Shown here one piece after another: positions 28,352 to 36,929 of a DNA stretch of 64,000 bases; position 1 is the stretch's first letter, and every line of letters starts with the position of its first letter. The DNA is from Pantanalinema sp. (GTDB lineage: Bacteria > Cyanobacteriota > Sericytochromatia > S15B-MN24 > UBA4093): assembly GCA_036704125.1 (NCBI GenBank), contig DATNQI010000050.1:1-64000 (forward strand), in the 5' to 3' direction. Below the pieces are notes generated by a model. That model was not told the origin of the DNA and ran no database searches. It saw nothing but the letters and a program-made list of their open reading frames with translations. The position numbers and the translations under genes were made by a program.

Positions 28352-29452
28352 ATGACCCGTCGTCTCGTCCTGCTGGCCGACGCGAGCAACGTCCATACCG
28401 TCAAGTGGGCACGCGAGTTCGCCGCGCGCGCCTGGGACGTCCATGTGCTATCGCTCTTGCCCGCAGAGATCCCGGGGGTCGAGGTTCATCACCTGCGGCC
28501 CTCGATGGCGGGCAAGGTCGGTTACCTGAGCGTCGTGGGCGCGGTGCGCGCGCTGGTGAGGCGCCTGCGACCGGACCTCCTGCACGCCCACTACGCCACC
28601 AGCTACGGCCTGCTCGGAGCCCTGGCTTCTCATCGCCCCTTCGTGATCTCGGTCTGGGGGAGCGACGTTTACGCCTTTCCCGCCAAGAGTCCCGTGCACC
28701 GCGCCCTGCTTTCCTGGAACCTGCGCCAGGCGGACGCGGTGACCTCGAGCAGCCATGCGATGGCCGAGGTGACCGCCCCGCTCGTCCCGGCACGCGCGAT
28801 CCAGGTCATCCCGTTCGGAGTGCCCCTCGACCGGTTCGGCCCGGCGGCGCCGGGCGAGATGCTCACCATCGGCTGCGCCAAGAGCCTGGAGACGATCTAC
28901 GGCCAAGAGTATCTCATCCGGGCGGTGCGCCTGGTGCTGGATCGGCGCCCGGATCTTCAATTTCGCCTCTTGCTCGCGGGAGACGGCGCGCGCCGCACGG
29001 CCCTCGTCTCCTTGATCGCGGAGCTTCGCCTGGAAGAGGTCGTCCACCTGCTGGGGCGACTGCCCCACTCCGAGGTGCCGGCTTTCCTCGCCTCCTTGTC
29101 GATCTTCGCCATGCCGTCGCTGAGCGAGAGCTTCGGGGTCGCCGCGGTCGAGGCGGCCGCCTGCGGCCTGCCCGTGGTCGCAAGCCGCGTGGGCGGGGTG
29201 GGGGAGGTCGTGCTGGACCGGGAGACGGGGCTGCTCGTGCCGCCGGCCGACCCCGACGCGCTCGCTCAGGCCCTCGAGCGGCTGCTGCTCGATCCCGCCC
29301 TGCGTTCCCGGATGGGAGAGCAGGGTCGCGCCCACGTCGCGCGCTCTTTCGACTGGCAGCGCAACGCCGACGCCATGGAGGACCTGTACGGGCGGCTGCT
29401 CACGCGGCCGCCGTCGAACCGCGCCGTATCACCCCAGGAGGCTGCTTCTTGA
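28352..29452 (+). CDS. Family 4 glycosyltransferase
   Basis: A 366-residue GT-B glycosyltransferase. The C-terminal nucleotide-sugar site has SLSESFGVAAVEAAACGLPVV with the EX7E glutamates, followed by GGVGEVV. The N-terminal half has LLHAHYATSYGLLG and WGSDVYAFP. It transfers an activated sugar in envelope or exopolysaccharide synthesis. GAGGAAG upstream supports the ATG at 28352. The next glycosyltransferase starts within its stop codon, so they form one operon. Confidence 0.9.
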   Translation: MTRRLVLLADASNVHTVKWAREFAARAWDVHVLSLLPAEIPGVEVHHLRPSMAGKVGYLSVVGAVRALVRRLRPDLLHAHYATSYGLLGALASHRPFVISVWGSDVYAFPAKSPVHRALLSWNLRQADAVTSSSHAMAEVTAPLVPARAIQVIPFGVPLDRFGPAAPGEMLTIGCAKSLETIYGQEYLIRAVRLVLDRRPDLQFRLLLAGDGARRTALVSLIAELRLEEVVHLLGRLPHSEVPAFLASLSIFAMPSLSESFGVAAVEAAACGLPVVASRVGGVGEVVLDRETGLLVPPADPDALAQALERLLLDPALRSRMGEQGRAHVARSFDWQRNADAMEDLYGRLLTRPPSNRAVSPQEAAS

Positions 29453-30483
29453 GCGCATCTTCGCCCTCGATCTCGGTCATCGTCCCCTGCCGGAACGAGC
29501 GACGCCACATCGGGCCGTTCCTGGAGGCGGTGCTCGCCCAGGAGCTCGAAGGCATCGCGATGGAGGTCCTGGTCGCCGACGGCATGAGCGACGACGGGAC
29601 CCGCGAGGTGATCGCGGACTATGCGCGCCGCCATCCGCTCATCCGGCTGATCGACAACCCCGAGCGCACCACCCCTCTTGCCCTGAACCGCGCCATCGAG
29701 GCGGCTCGCGCCGAGGTCGTCGTGAGGATGGACGTGCACACGGTCTACGCGCCGGATTACGTCCGGCAGTGCCTCGCGGTGCTGGTGGAGAGCGGCGCCG
29801 ACAACGTGGGCGGGGCCTGGCATGCCGAGGGCAAGACCTACGTCCAGGAGGCGATCGCCCTGGGCTTCCAATCCCCGTTCTCCTCGGGGGGGGCCGCCTC
29901 CCATTCCCCCGACTTCGAGGGCGAGGTGGACTCGGTCTATCTCGGCTGCTGGCGCCGATCGGTGTTCGAGGAGGTGGGCCGCTTCGACCCCGAGCTCGTT
30001 CGCAACCAGGACGACGAGCTTAATCTGCGGCTGGTGCGCAGCGGTCGCAGGGTCTACCAGTCCCCGCGCATCAAGTCCCGCTATTTCCCGCGGGCATCGC
30101 TCTCGGCCCTCTTCAGGCAATACGCCCAGTACGGCTACTGGAAGGTGCGGGTGATCCAGAAGCACCGCCTGCCCGCCTCCTTGCGCCACCTGGTGCCGGG
30201 GGGCTTCGTGCTGGTCCTGTTGCTGCTGGCCGCGCTTTCTGCGTTCAGCGCCCCGGCGCGCTGGCTGCTGCTTGCCGTGGGCGGCCTCTACCTGCTCGCC
30301 AACGCCGCGATCTCGACCCTGACGTGCTCCGCGCCGGGGCGCCTGAAGTACCTGCCGCTCATGCCGTGGGTGTTCGCGGCCTTTCATTTCGGCTACGGCT
30401 ACGGCTTCCTCAGAGGCGCCATCGACTTCGTGGTGCTTCGCAAGGGCGCAGCCAGCGGCTTCACGATCCTCACCCGAGGTTGA
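29449..30483 (+). CDS. Family 2 glycosyltransferase, ExoA-like
   Basis: A 344-residue membrane-associated GT-A enzyme. The N-terminal domain has SVIVPCRNERRHI, the DGMSDDGTRE motif and RMDVHTVYAPDYV, as in ExoA of succinoglycan synthesis. Two hydrophobic segments (about 242-286) near the C terminus anchor it. TTG at 29449 overlaps the upstream TGA and has AGGAGG before it, so start and coupling are well supported. It ends 14 bases inside the oppositely oriented next gene. Confidence 0.88.
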   Translation: MSASSPSISVIVPCRNERRHIGPFLEAVLAQELEGIAMEVLVADGMSDDGTREVIADYARRHPLIRLIDNPERTTPLALNRAIEAARAEVVVRMDVHTVYAPDYVRQCLAVLVESGADNVGGAWHAEGKTYVQEAIALGFQSPFSSGGAASHSPDFEGEVDSVYLGCWRRSVFEEVGRFDPELVRNQDDELNLRLVRSGRRVYQSPRIKSRYFPRASLSALFRQYAQYGYWKVRVIQKHRLPASLRHLVPGGFVLVLLLLAALSAFSAPARWLLLAVGGLYLLANAAISTLTCSAPGRLKYLPLMPWVFAAFHFGYGYGFLRGAIDFVVLRKGAASGFTILTRG

Positions 30484-31264
30484 TCCCGTCGTGGCGGGGG
30501 CGCCAGACCCTGCCGAGCACCTTCTTGATGCCCGCCTTCGCGTAGATGCCCAGGGTGAGCGCGTGGTTCAGGTGGGCGCGCAGCGGGCCGATCTCGGGGT
30601 GCCGCGCGTGGATGAGGCGCTTTTCGGCCAGGAGCCTGCGGCGCTGCTTGCTGCTCAGTCCACCGTCGGCGAAGCGAACGACCACGCGATCGACGAAGGC
30701 CGCGCGGACACGGGCACCGCATCGGAGCAGGAAGTCGTAATCCCCGGCGATGCGGTAGCGCTCGTCGAAGGGCCCCACCTCGTCGAAGAGGCCTCGCCGG
30801 TGCAAGCCCGCCGGGTGAGCCACCACCTGGGTGCGCTTCATTCGCTCCCAGTCCCAGGGCGAGCCGCTCAGGGCGCGTACCCGCCCATCCTGCGCCACGA
30901 CGGCCACGCGCGCCCAGACGAAGTCCAGCCCGGCAGAGGTTGCCTCGGCCAGGCTCGCAAGAGCCTGGTCGTCCGCAAACACGTCATCCGCGCCCAAAAA
31001 GGCGATCCACTCGCCCCTCGCGCGGGCGACAGCCTTGTTCCAGGCGTGGTAAATGCCCCGGTCCCTCTCGGACTCCCAGTAGGCGAGCTTGGCTTCGTTG
31101 GCGCGGACGATCTCCGGGCTCTGGTCCGAGGAGGCTCCGTCGATGACGATCAGCTCCTTGTTGGGGTAGGTCTGCTGCTCGAAGCTGTCGATGCACCGCT
31201 GAAGCGTCTCGGCAGCGTTGTAGACGGCGACGACGACCGTGATGAGCGGGGGGGGCGTTTGCAT
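30470..31264 (-). CDS. Family 2 glycosyltransferase, WcaA-like
   Basis: A 264-residue GT-A enzyme beginning LITVVVAVYNAAETLQRCI, with DGASSDQSPEI and FLGADDVF as the metal-binding motif. It has no transmembrane segment and may work at the inner face of the membrane. It lies antisense to the two other glycosyltransferases and overlaps the end of the second by 14 bases. Together the three suggest a small polysaccharide or glycan locus, but no polymerase, flippase or sugar-nucleotide gene is here. Confidence 0.88.
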   Translation of the reverse strand: MQTPPPLITVVVAVYNAAETLQRCIDSFEQQTYPNKELIVIDGASSDQSPEIVRANEAKLAYWESERDRGIYHAWNKAVARARGEWIAFLGADDVFADDQALASLAEATSAGLDFVWARVAVVAQDGRVRALSGSPWDWERMKRTQVVAHPAGLHRRGLFDEVGPFDERYRIAGDYDFLLRCGARVRAAFVDRVVVRFADGGLSSKQRRRLLAEKRLIHARHPEIGPLRAHLNHALTLGIYAKAGIKKVLGRVWRPRHDGINLG

Positions 31265-31446
31265 GCTAACTCTTCTCGAACGACCAGGCTCAGGGAATCG
31301 GTGAAGGGGGGCTCGTATGGCTCATGGCGCATATTTGCGCTATGATGAGCCGAGCTCCTTTCGCTTCGGGAACGCATCCACTCTACACCAAAAATGCGCG
31401 CCGGTACGCGCGCCTGGCAGGCCCCCTCGGCCAGAAAGACTTCGCC

Positions 31447-31857
31447 TTGGACGACCGACTCCAGCAGATGACCGCTAGCGCCAGGGGCACCCTGGCCGAG
31501 ACCATGGGCATGACCCTGCTCGAGGTCACTCCGCAGCGGGTCAGGGCCAGCATGCCGGTCGTCAAGGCCGTGCACCAGCCCTTCGGCCTGCTTCACGGCG
31601 GGGCGTCGGTCGCGCTGGCCGAGACGGTGGCGAGCATCGGCGGCTGGGCCAACCTGGACCCCGACAAGCAGATGGCGGTCGGCCTCGAGATCAACGCCAA
31701 CCACCTCCGCGCCAAGCGCGACGGGGTCGTCACCGCCGAGGCCAAGCCGATCCACTTGGGACGCACCACCCAGGTCTGGGAGGTTCGCATCACGGACGAG
31801 GCGGACAAGCTCGTCTGCGTGTCGCGCTGCACCCTGGCCGTCGTTCCTCGGGGATAG
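31447..31857 (+). CDS. Hotdog-fold thioesterase, MenI/YdiI-like
   Basis: A hotdog domain protein, 136 residues from the TTG at 31447. The segment HQPFGLLHGGASVALAETVAS is the hallmark of the YdiI/EntH/MenI group, which hydrolyse aryl-CoA thioesters such as 1,4-dihydroxy-2-naphthoyl-CoA; NANHLRAKRDG and PIHLGRTTQVWEV follow as expected. The start is uncertain: ATG at 31468 would trim the conserved first helix, while ATG at 31324 would add 41 non-conserved residues. Menaquinone synthesis would suit a cell with complex I-type subunits, but that is inference. Confidence 0.85.
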   Translation: MDDRLQQMTASARGTLAETMGMTLLEVTPQRVRASMPVVKAVHQPFGLLHGGASVALAETVASIGGWANLDPDKQMAVGLEINANHLRAKRDGVVTAEAKPIHLGRTTQVWEVRITDEADKLVCVSRCTLAVVPRG

Positions 31858-31944
31858 GCCGCCATTGGGGACAAGCTACGGATGTCGAACCCCCGGACCG
31901 CTGGTATAAGCATGGTAGCCGCCCCTGCGCCTGGAGATGCCTAA

Positions 31945-32595
31945 ATGATCACGCCCGCAAGTCACTCGATCGCCCTGGAGCCTCGGAACCAGCAAGAGAT
32001 GGTCACCATCTACGAGGCCTGCATCCATGTGCGCGAGGCCGCGCGCGGCCTGCTGGATCGCTCGGATGAGATGAGCCTGATCGCCGTCAACGCCGAGATC
32101 GCGGCCACCAAGTCTCAGATCAACCAGGAGGCCTTCATGGTCCTGGCCAACGAGACGGGCAAGATCGCGCGGCAGATGAGCAGCCTGGTGGGCGACATCC
32201 AGAACGATGCCCAGGAGCTCACCAAGAGCTCCCTGACGGGTGTTGCCAAGAGCCGCCGCCTCAGGTCCATCACCGAAGGACTCGACCGCATGAGTCGCGA
32301 AGACAACCTGGAGATGGTCAATCGGGTCGCTGCCGACCTCGACAGCACCATCTGCGGGCTTCGTGGGGCGATCTTCACTCGCTTCAGTCACATGGAGGAG
32401 GCGCGCGAGTCGGTGCTCCGGCAGATCGTCAAGATCTCGCGGATCACCACCTATTTCAGAATCGAGGCCAGCCGGGACGTGGATCACGGTGCCTACTTCC
32501 GGAATATCGCCGACTCGCTGGCGCAGCTGGGCGAGTCGGCCGATGTGGTGGCCGGCGACATGAAGAACGTCATCAAAGCCGCTTTCGTCGCCTAG
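31945..32595 (+). CDS. Soluble chemoreceptor-tip-like helical protein
   Basis: A 216-residue, all-helical protein without membrane segment. Around residues 42-85 the sequence MSLIAVNAEIAATKSQINQE followed by AFMVLANETGKIARQM parallels the hairpin tip of methyl-accepting chemotaxis proteins (LLALNAAIEAARAGExGxGFAVVAxEVRKLA), though several tip residues differ. A sensory domain is not encoded in the same protein. The next gene, 30 bases on, is an oxygen-binding diiron protein-like gene, and Treponema denticola pairs an ODP with a cytoplasmic receptor for aerotaxis. A separated receptor/sensor pair is therefore a reasonable reading. GGAG upstream supports the ATG. Confidence 0.55.
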   Translation: MITPASHSIALEPRNQQEMVTIYEACIHVREAARGLLDRSDEMSLIAVNAEIAATKSQINQEAFMVLANETGKIARQMSSLVGDIQNDAQELTKSSLTGVAKSRRLRSITEGLDRMSREDNLEMVNRVAADLDSTICGLRGAIFTRFSHMEEARESVLRQIVKISRITTYFRIEASRDVDHGAYFRNIADSLAQLGESADVVAGDMKNVIKAAFVA

Positions 32596-32625
32596 AAAGC
32601 GCGTCACACTTAGGAGGTCTCCACC

Positions 32626-33390
32626 TTGATCGGAAAGGTACTATTCGACGACGGCGATCACAAGTGGATCGCGCTCGCGCGCGATCCCGAGAAGAAGGGC
32701 GCGGTCATCGACACCAACGAATACCTGATCGTCAGCAACGGGGACGCCCTGCTCCTCGATCCGGGCGGGACCGAGATCTTCCCGTCGGTGCTCGCTGCCG
32801 TGTCGGAGCACATCAACCTGGAGCAGCTCAAGGCCTTCTTCGCGAGCCACCAGGACCCCGACATCTTCTCGTCGCTGCCTCTGTGGCTCGGCATCTGCCC
32901 CAATGCCCAGGTCTTCGTGCCCAAGATCTGGTCCGGCTTCCTGGCGCACTTCGGCTACGAGTACATCGACAACTTCAAGACCATCGAGGATGCGGGCGGT
33001 CCGTTGACCTACGGCAGGGGCCTCACCCTGCAGATGGTGCCGGCGCACTATTTGCACTCGTCGGGCAACTTCAGCGTCTACGATCCGCACGCCAAGATCA
33101 TGTTCTCGGGCGACATCGGAGCGGCCCTCTTGCCCGATGACTACACCGACTTCTTCGTGCAGGACTTCGACGCCCACGTGAAGTACATGGAGGGCTTCCA
33201 CCGGCGCTGGATGCCCTCGAACGAGGCGAAGAACGACTGGGTTCGCCGCGTGCGCGAGCTGGACATCAAGTTGCTCTGTCCCCAGCACGGGGCCATCTTC
33301 CGGGACGAGCAGGTCGGGCAGTTCCTCGACTGGTTCGAGGCCCTCGAGGTCGGCGCCGCAACCCGCTGTCCGACCGCTGCCGCCAAGTAG
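32626..33390 (+). CDS. Metallo-beta-lactamase-fold diiron protein, ODP-like oxygen sensor
   Basis: A 254-residue protein with the metallo-beta-lactamase fold of flavodiiron proteins but no flavodoxin domain. Candidate iron ligands: His75, Asp77 and Asp79 in SHQDPD, His141 in PAHYLH (with His144), Asp163 in FSGD and His221 in CPQHG. The HQDPD motif instead of HxExDH is what marks the oxygen-binding diiron proteins (ODP) that signal to chemotaxis kinases. TTG start at 32626 has a strong TAGGAGG site. It probably works with the receptor-like protein encoded just upstream. Confidence 0.8.
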   Translation: MIGKVLFDDGDHKWIALARDPEKKGAVIDTNEYLIVSNGDALLLDPGGTEIFPSVLAAVSEHINLEQLKAFFASHQDPDIFSSLPLWLGICPNAQVFVPKIWSGFLAHFGYEYIDNFKTIEDAGGPLTYGRGLTLQMVPAHYLHSSGNFSVYDPHAKIMFSGDIGAALLPDDYTDFFVQDFDAHVKYMEGFHRRWMPSNEAKNDWVRRVRELDIKLLCPQHGAIFRDEQVGQFLDWFEALEVGAATRCPTAAAK

Positions 33391-33397
33391 CGCGGTA

Positions 33398-33449
33398 TCA
33401 GAACTGAGAATCCCCCGCCGGACAACCCGGCGGGGGATTTCAGTTCTGA
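33398..33449. terminator. Long bidirectional terminator
   Basis: A nearly perfect 23-bp inverted repeat with one bulged base surrounds a 4-6 base loop at about 33421-33426. It lies between the ODP-like gene and the convergent transporter gene. Confidence 0.8.
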
Positions 33450-33452
33450 GGC

Positions 33453-34340
33453 TCAGGAGGGCTGCGGTGCTTCAGAGGCGCGCGGGGCGTGCCGGGCCGT
33501 GCTCGCCAGGTAAACCCCGACCAGGACGACGGCGGCCTGGGCCAGCTTGGCCGGCCCCATCGCCTCTCCGAGCAGGAGCCACGAGAGCGCCAGCGTCACG
33601 ATGGGCATCAGGTACAGGTAGACCCCGGCGGTCGCCGCCGACATGCGGCCCAGGGCGTACATCCAGAGCCAGTAGGCGCATCCCGAGGATCCCAGCCCCA
33701 GGAAGGCGAGCGCTCCGAGCGAGAGGGGAGAGACGTGCCATGCGCTCGGCGTCAGGATGGCCTCGCCGGCGGCGAAGGGCAGCAGGCCGACGAGCCCCAC
33801 CGCGTAGGTCGTGGTCAGGGTGGCGAGCGGCGAGGCCCGATCGGCGAGGGTCTTGCTGACCAGCGCGTACCAGGCGCCGACGAGGGTGTTGAGGGCCATC
33901 AGGCCGTCCCCCAGCCCGGTCTGCCTGAAGCTCGCGCCCACCAGGGCCGTGAGGCCGGCGAACGCGAGCAGGGCGCCGCCGAGGGTCCGCCAGGTCAGGC
34001 GCTCGCGCAGGAAGATGGCCGCCCCCGCGATGGTGATCAGGGGGCTCGCGGCGATGAAGATGGCGCTGTTTCCGGCGGAGGTGTACTTGAGCGCGATGTT
34101 CTCGAGGACGTAGGTCGCGGTGGTCCCGAGCAGGCCCGCGATCGCCACGCGCCTCCACAGCGCCCGCGGGACGTTGATCGGGGTGCGGGTCGCCCAGTGG
34201 GCGACGAGCAGGCCCGTGGTCGCCACGCTGAAGCGCAGGACGGCGAAGGCGATGGGCGGGATCTCGGCGATGGCGAGCTTGGTGGCGATGAAGGAGCCGC
34301 CCCAGACGAAGACGGCGATGAGCATGGCGATTGCAGGCAT
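33453..34340 (-). CDS. EamA/DMT family transporter
   Basis: A 295-residue membrane protein with ten predicted helices in two EamA repeats: the first begins IAVFVWGGSFIATKLAI, the second near LGDGLMALNTLVGAWYALVSK. The LRF and GxxxxY pattern typical of drug/metabolite exporters is present. It probably exports an amino acid or other small metabolite; substrate unknown. It is the only gene of its transcription unit visible here. Confidence 0.88.
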   Translation of the reverse strand: MPAIAMLIAVFVWGGSFIATKLAIAEIPPIAFAVLRFSVATTGLLVAHWATRTPINVPRALWRRVAIAGLLGTTATYVLENIALKYTSAGNSAIFIAASPLITIAGAAIFLRERLTWRTLGGALLAFAGLTALVGASFRQTGLGDGLMALNTLVGAWYALVSKTLADRASPLATLTTTYAVGLVGLLPFAAGEAILTPSAWHVSPLSLGALAFLGLGSSGCAYWLWMYALGRMSAATAGVYLYLMPIVTLALSWLLLGEAMGPAKLAQAAVVLVGVYLASTARHAPRASEAPQPS

Positions 34341-34349
34341 GGCTCTAGC

Positions 34350-34386
34350 TTAAGCGCCATCGCCCTGCAGGGGCAATGGCGCTTAA
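34350..34386 (-). terminator. Hairpin at the end of the pilin-like operon
   Basis: An 11-bp perfect outer stem (34350-34360 with 34376-34386), one mismatch, then four inner pairs around TGCAG. It is 20 bases past the stop of the large pilin-like gene. Confidence 0.6.
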
Positions 34387-34405
34387 CGATTCTTTTGCGT
34401 CGGGG

Positions 34406-35746
34406 CTAGTAGGTGGCGCGAAGGATGGAGAGGGATTGCCTGGTGTCGAAGTTGACGAGCGGGGTTGCGAGGTCCATCGGTCCGCCCGCGATCAGGCATC
34501 CGTTCACGGTGGTGTTGCCGTTCAGGGTCATGCCCCCGTTCGGGGCGAACAGGATTCCGGTGATGAGCGTGCTTCCCCCGGTGTCCACGGCCTTGTCGTC
34601 GGTGGAGAGCGAGACCAGCGCGAGGGAGGACGAGTCGGTCCCTTGAAGCCTGGAGTTGCCGCCCGTCACGATGCGATCGGTGCAGACGATGATCCCGTTG
34701 CCCGTCAGGGTGAAGGAGCCGCCGATATTGAGCCCCCCTTCGACGTAGACGACGCCATCCAAGGTGACCACCCAGTCACCCGTGAAGGCGAGCTCCTGCT
34801 TGTTCCCGGTGGCTCGGTAGTAGCCGCTGAGGGTTGCATAGCGCTTGCCGTTGTTCCAGGGGCTATCATTGAGGTCCTTGCTGGCCTTCTCGACGTCGGT
34901 CATCCCCTTGGCCTGGGCCGCATCGATCAAGGCCTGGATCTGGGTGGGCGTGTACGCAGGGATCCGCACCGCCGATTCGAGGGAAGGCGAGGCCGGCACG
35001 TGCCAGCCGGCGGTCGTGCTCGTGCCGGCGTAGGTCACCTTGCCATCGATGTTCGACGAGCCGTCGCGGGTGAGGTTGCCGTTGGCGTGGACATTCCCCT
35101 TTCCTGCCGGGCTGCTGGTGACCTGGGAGTTGCCATGGAACTTGATGCTCTGGCCCGAGAGGATCGCGTAGCGTGCCCCCGAGTCGGGGGCGGGACTGGC
35201 GGCCGGCACGCTGCGCAGGAAGGCCGTCAACAGGGGGAGCTGCTTGCTCTGCGGGTTGTTGTTGAGGGTGGCCACGAGGTCCTTGATGTCGATGCGGCGC
35301 ACGTCCTGAAGGGTGGCCGGGGTCGTGCCGTCCGCCTTGAGGGCGGCGAAGCTGCCCGAGGCGATCGCGAACATGGCCGAGTCCGTCAGTTCTTCCCACT
35401 GCTGAGGATCCGTATCCGCCTTGCTCTGCCCGCGTTTGACGGCTTTCGGATCGATCTGGTAGGTGACGAAGCCCAAGCCGTCGGCCTTCTTCAAGCGAAT
35501 GCTCTTCTCCGACTTGCTGGTGAGCGCGGAGCTCGAGTGGACGTCGTTGTAGAACGCCTCGGTGAGCCGGCTGAAGTTGAAGTGGTTGAGGTCGTTGCCG
35601 CGCTGGGTGCGATCGAGGGTGAAGCTGTTCATTCCGACCATCGAGACGATTCCAACCAGGGTCGCCACGATGAGGCAGCTCACAATGACCTCGATCAGGG
35701 TCAGGCCGCGCTGGGGATGACGGTCAGGACGATGAGCGGACTTCAT
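34406..35746 (-). CDS. Large prepilin-like protein with repetitive C-terminal beta domain
   Basis: A 446-residue protein. It starts with a prepilin leader: basic residues, then RG/LTLIEVIVS, so prepilin peptidase would cut after Gly14 and Glu19 is the conserved position +5. The N-terminal pilin helix is followed by a long region and, from about residue 190, a glycine- and asparagine-rich repeat domain (VHANGNLTRDGSSNIDG, GNGIIVCTDRIVTGGNSRLQ, GGMTLNGNTTVNG) that resembles bactofilin-like polymer-forming beta solenoids. It would be a large tip or minor pseudopilin. The start overlaps the preceding gene by 4 bases (ATGA type). Confidence 0.8.
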   Translation of the reverse strand: MKSAHRPDRHPQRGLTLIEVIVSCLIVATLVGIVSMVGMNSFTLDRTQRGNDLNHFNFSRLTEAFYNDVHSSSALTSKSEKSIRLKKADGLGFVTYQIDPKAVKRGQSKADTDPQQWEELTDSAMFAIASGSFAALKADGTTPATLQDVRRIDIKDLVATLNNNPQSKQLPLLTAFLRSVPAASPAPDSGARYAILSGQSIKFHGNSQVTSSPAGKGNVHANGNLTRDGSSNIDGKVTYAGTSTTAGWHVPASPSLESAVRIPAYTPTQIQALIDAAQAKGMTDVEKASKDLNDSPWNNGKRYATLSGYYRATGNKQELAFTGDWVVTLDGVVYVEGGLNIGGSFTLTGNGIIVCTDRIVTGGNSRLQGTDSSSLALVSLSTDDKAVDTGGSTLITGILFAPNGGMTLNGNTTVNGCLIAGGPMDLATPLVNFDTRQSLSILRATY

Positions 35747-36123
35747 TGGACTGCCTCTTTCGCGACGAGGGTAACGAGTCGGTCGATGGGAGCGGGCGAA
35801 CTGGGCGCGTATGCCGTGATCGTGACCTTCTTGAGGGAAGGTGAGGGCGTGGCGTACTGAGAGAACAGGATATCGTATCTCAGATTCGTATCAGGATCAT
35901 TGACGCCGCTGACGCTCGCCAGCGCATCGAACGGAACGCCGCGTACCTTTGTCTCGAGCAGCCGCTGCACCAGGATGGCAAACTTCTCGCGCTCCTCGAT
36001 CGCCACGTTGGCCTGCGCGGCCTTGAGACGCATGGTCATGGCCGGCAGCAGGGCGATGGTGATGATGCCGATCGCGACGACGATCTCGATCAGGGTGAAG
36101 CCTGCTTGCTTGTCCTCACTCAT
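35743..36123 (-). CDS. Type IV pilin-like protein, GspI/PilV type
   Basis: A 126-residue minor pilin. The leader MSEDKQAG is followed by FTLIEIVVAIGIITIALLPA, with cleavage after Gly8 and the +5 glutamate at 13. The rest is a small globular domain. The start ATG at 36123 overlaps the stop of the upstream gene as ATGA; a GTG 15 bases further upstream is less suitable. In the order of pseudopilins this is closest to GspI/PilV. Confidence 0.83.
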   Translation of the reverse strand: MSEDKQAGFTLIEIVVAIGIITIALLPAMTMRLKAAQANVAIEEREKFAILVQRLLETKVRGVPFDALASVSGVNDPDTNLRYDILFSQYATPSPSLKKVTITAYAPSSPAPIDRLVTLVAKEAVQ

Positions 36124-36533
36124 GGGCCATAGCTCCACTGGGCGATGACGCCGTTGCTCACGGTGGCAGTGACGACACTGAGGTAGGTGAAGCCGTCCAC
36201 CGTCACCGAGCCGGTGCTTTGGATGCTGAAGGGCTGGGTGGCGCCGGAAATCTGTGCCTCGTACTGGACGAGTCGGCCATTGCCGCTGTCCAGCGCGACC
36301 CTGGGTGTGATGCTCAGGGTGGCGTCGAAGGCGGCGTACACCCCGGCTTCGGCGGCCATGTTGGCGAGGAACTTGTTGTACTGGGCGTGGGCAGCCTTGG
36401 CGTGCATGAGCTGTGCCGACGCGAGCGCGACCGAGGCGGACATGAATACGAAGATGATCAGCGAGAGCATCAAGAGGATGGACCCCTGCTCTCGCTGATC
36501 GCGGCCTGAGGATTGACGTTTCGGCTTGGCCAT
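36120..36533 (-). CDS. PilX-like minor pilus assembly protein
   Basis: A 137-residue protein with a basic N terminus (KPKRQSSGRDQREQGS) followed by a hydrophobic helix ILLMLSLIIFVFMSASVALA and a short globular domain. The layout, R-E-Q-G-S then hydrophobic helix, matches PilX-type proteins that lack the strict prepilin cleavage motif. It is sandwiched between pilin genes. The ATG at 36533 is chosen over a TTG nine bases upstream; neither has a good ribosome-binding site. Confidence 0.65.
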   Translation of the reverse strand: MAKPKRQSSGRDQREQGSILLMLSLIIFVFMSASVALASAQLMHAKAAHAQYNKFLANMAAEAGVYAAFDATLSITPRVALDSGNGRLVQYEAQISGATQPFSIQSTGSVTVDGFTYLSVVTATVSNGVIAQWSYGP

Positions 36534-36569
36534 TGTCGTCAAGCCCGTGGCCGTCAGAGGGTACTTCGC

Positions 36570-36929
36570 TTAGGGGATGTAGGAAGCCGTGGCGATCCCA
36601 CTGATCGAGTTGCCGGTCTTCGCGTACTCGATCGAGTACTTGTCCCAGGTGATCGTCTTGCCATCCGCCTTTGAAACGGCATTGTCCATGTTCGCGAGCA
36701 GCATCGCCTCGGTGACGTCCTGGCCGTTGCTCTTGGCGACCGCCATTGCAAGGGCCGATCGCGCATTGCCGAGTGCGCTGAATGCACCCGCTCGCTTGGC
36801 GTCCTCGTTCATCGACGAGATCTTGACCGCGCCGACAGCACCAAGGATGCCGAGCACCGCGATGATGATCGCGAGCTCGATCAAGGTGAAGCCGCGCTGC
36901 GCCTTCTTGCGGGTCATCAAATTCTTCAT
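36570..36929 (-). CDS. Major pilin-like protein
   Basis: A 119-residue class pilin. Leader MKNLMTRKKAQRG is cut after Gly13; the helix begins FTLIELAIIIAVLGILGAVGAVKIS with the conserved Glu18. The C-terminal part is small and lacks an obvious cysteine pair. It stands first in the minus-strand pilin operon, with AGGAGG a little far upstream (about 12 bases). It could be the main fibre subunit, or a GspG-like major pseudopilin. Confidence 0.87.
   Translation of the reverse strand: MKNLMTRKKAQRGFTLIELAIIIAVLGILGAVGAVKISSMNEDAKRAGAFSALGNARSALAMAVAKSNGQDVTEAMLLANMDNAVSKADGKTITWDKYSIEYAKTGNSISGIATASYIP

Noticed and set aside
31324-31446. N-terminal extension of the thioesterase from ATG 31324
   Set aside because: The 41 added residues are not conserved in YdiI/MenI-type proteins, and TATGAT at 31341 suggests that this part is promoter.
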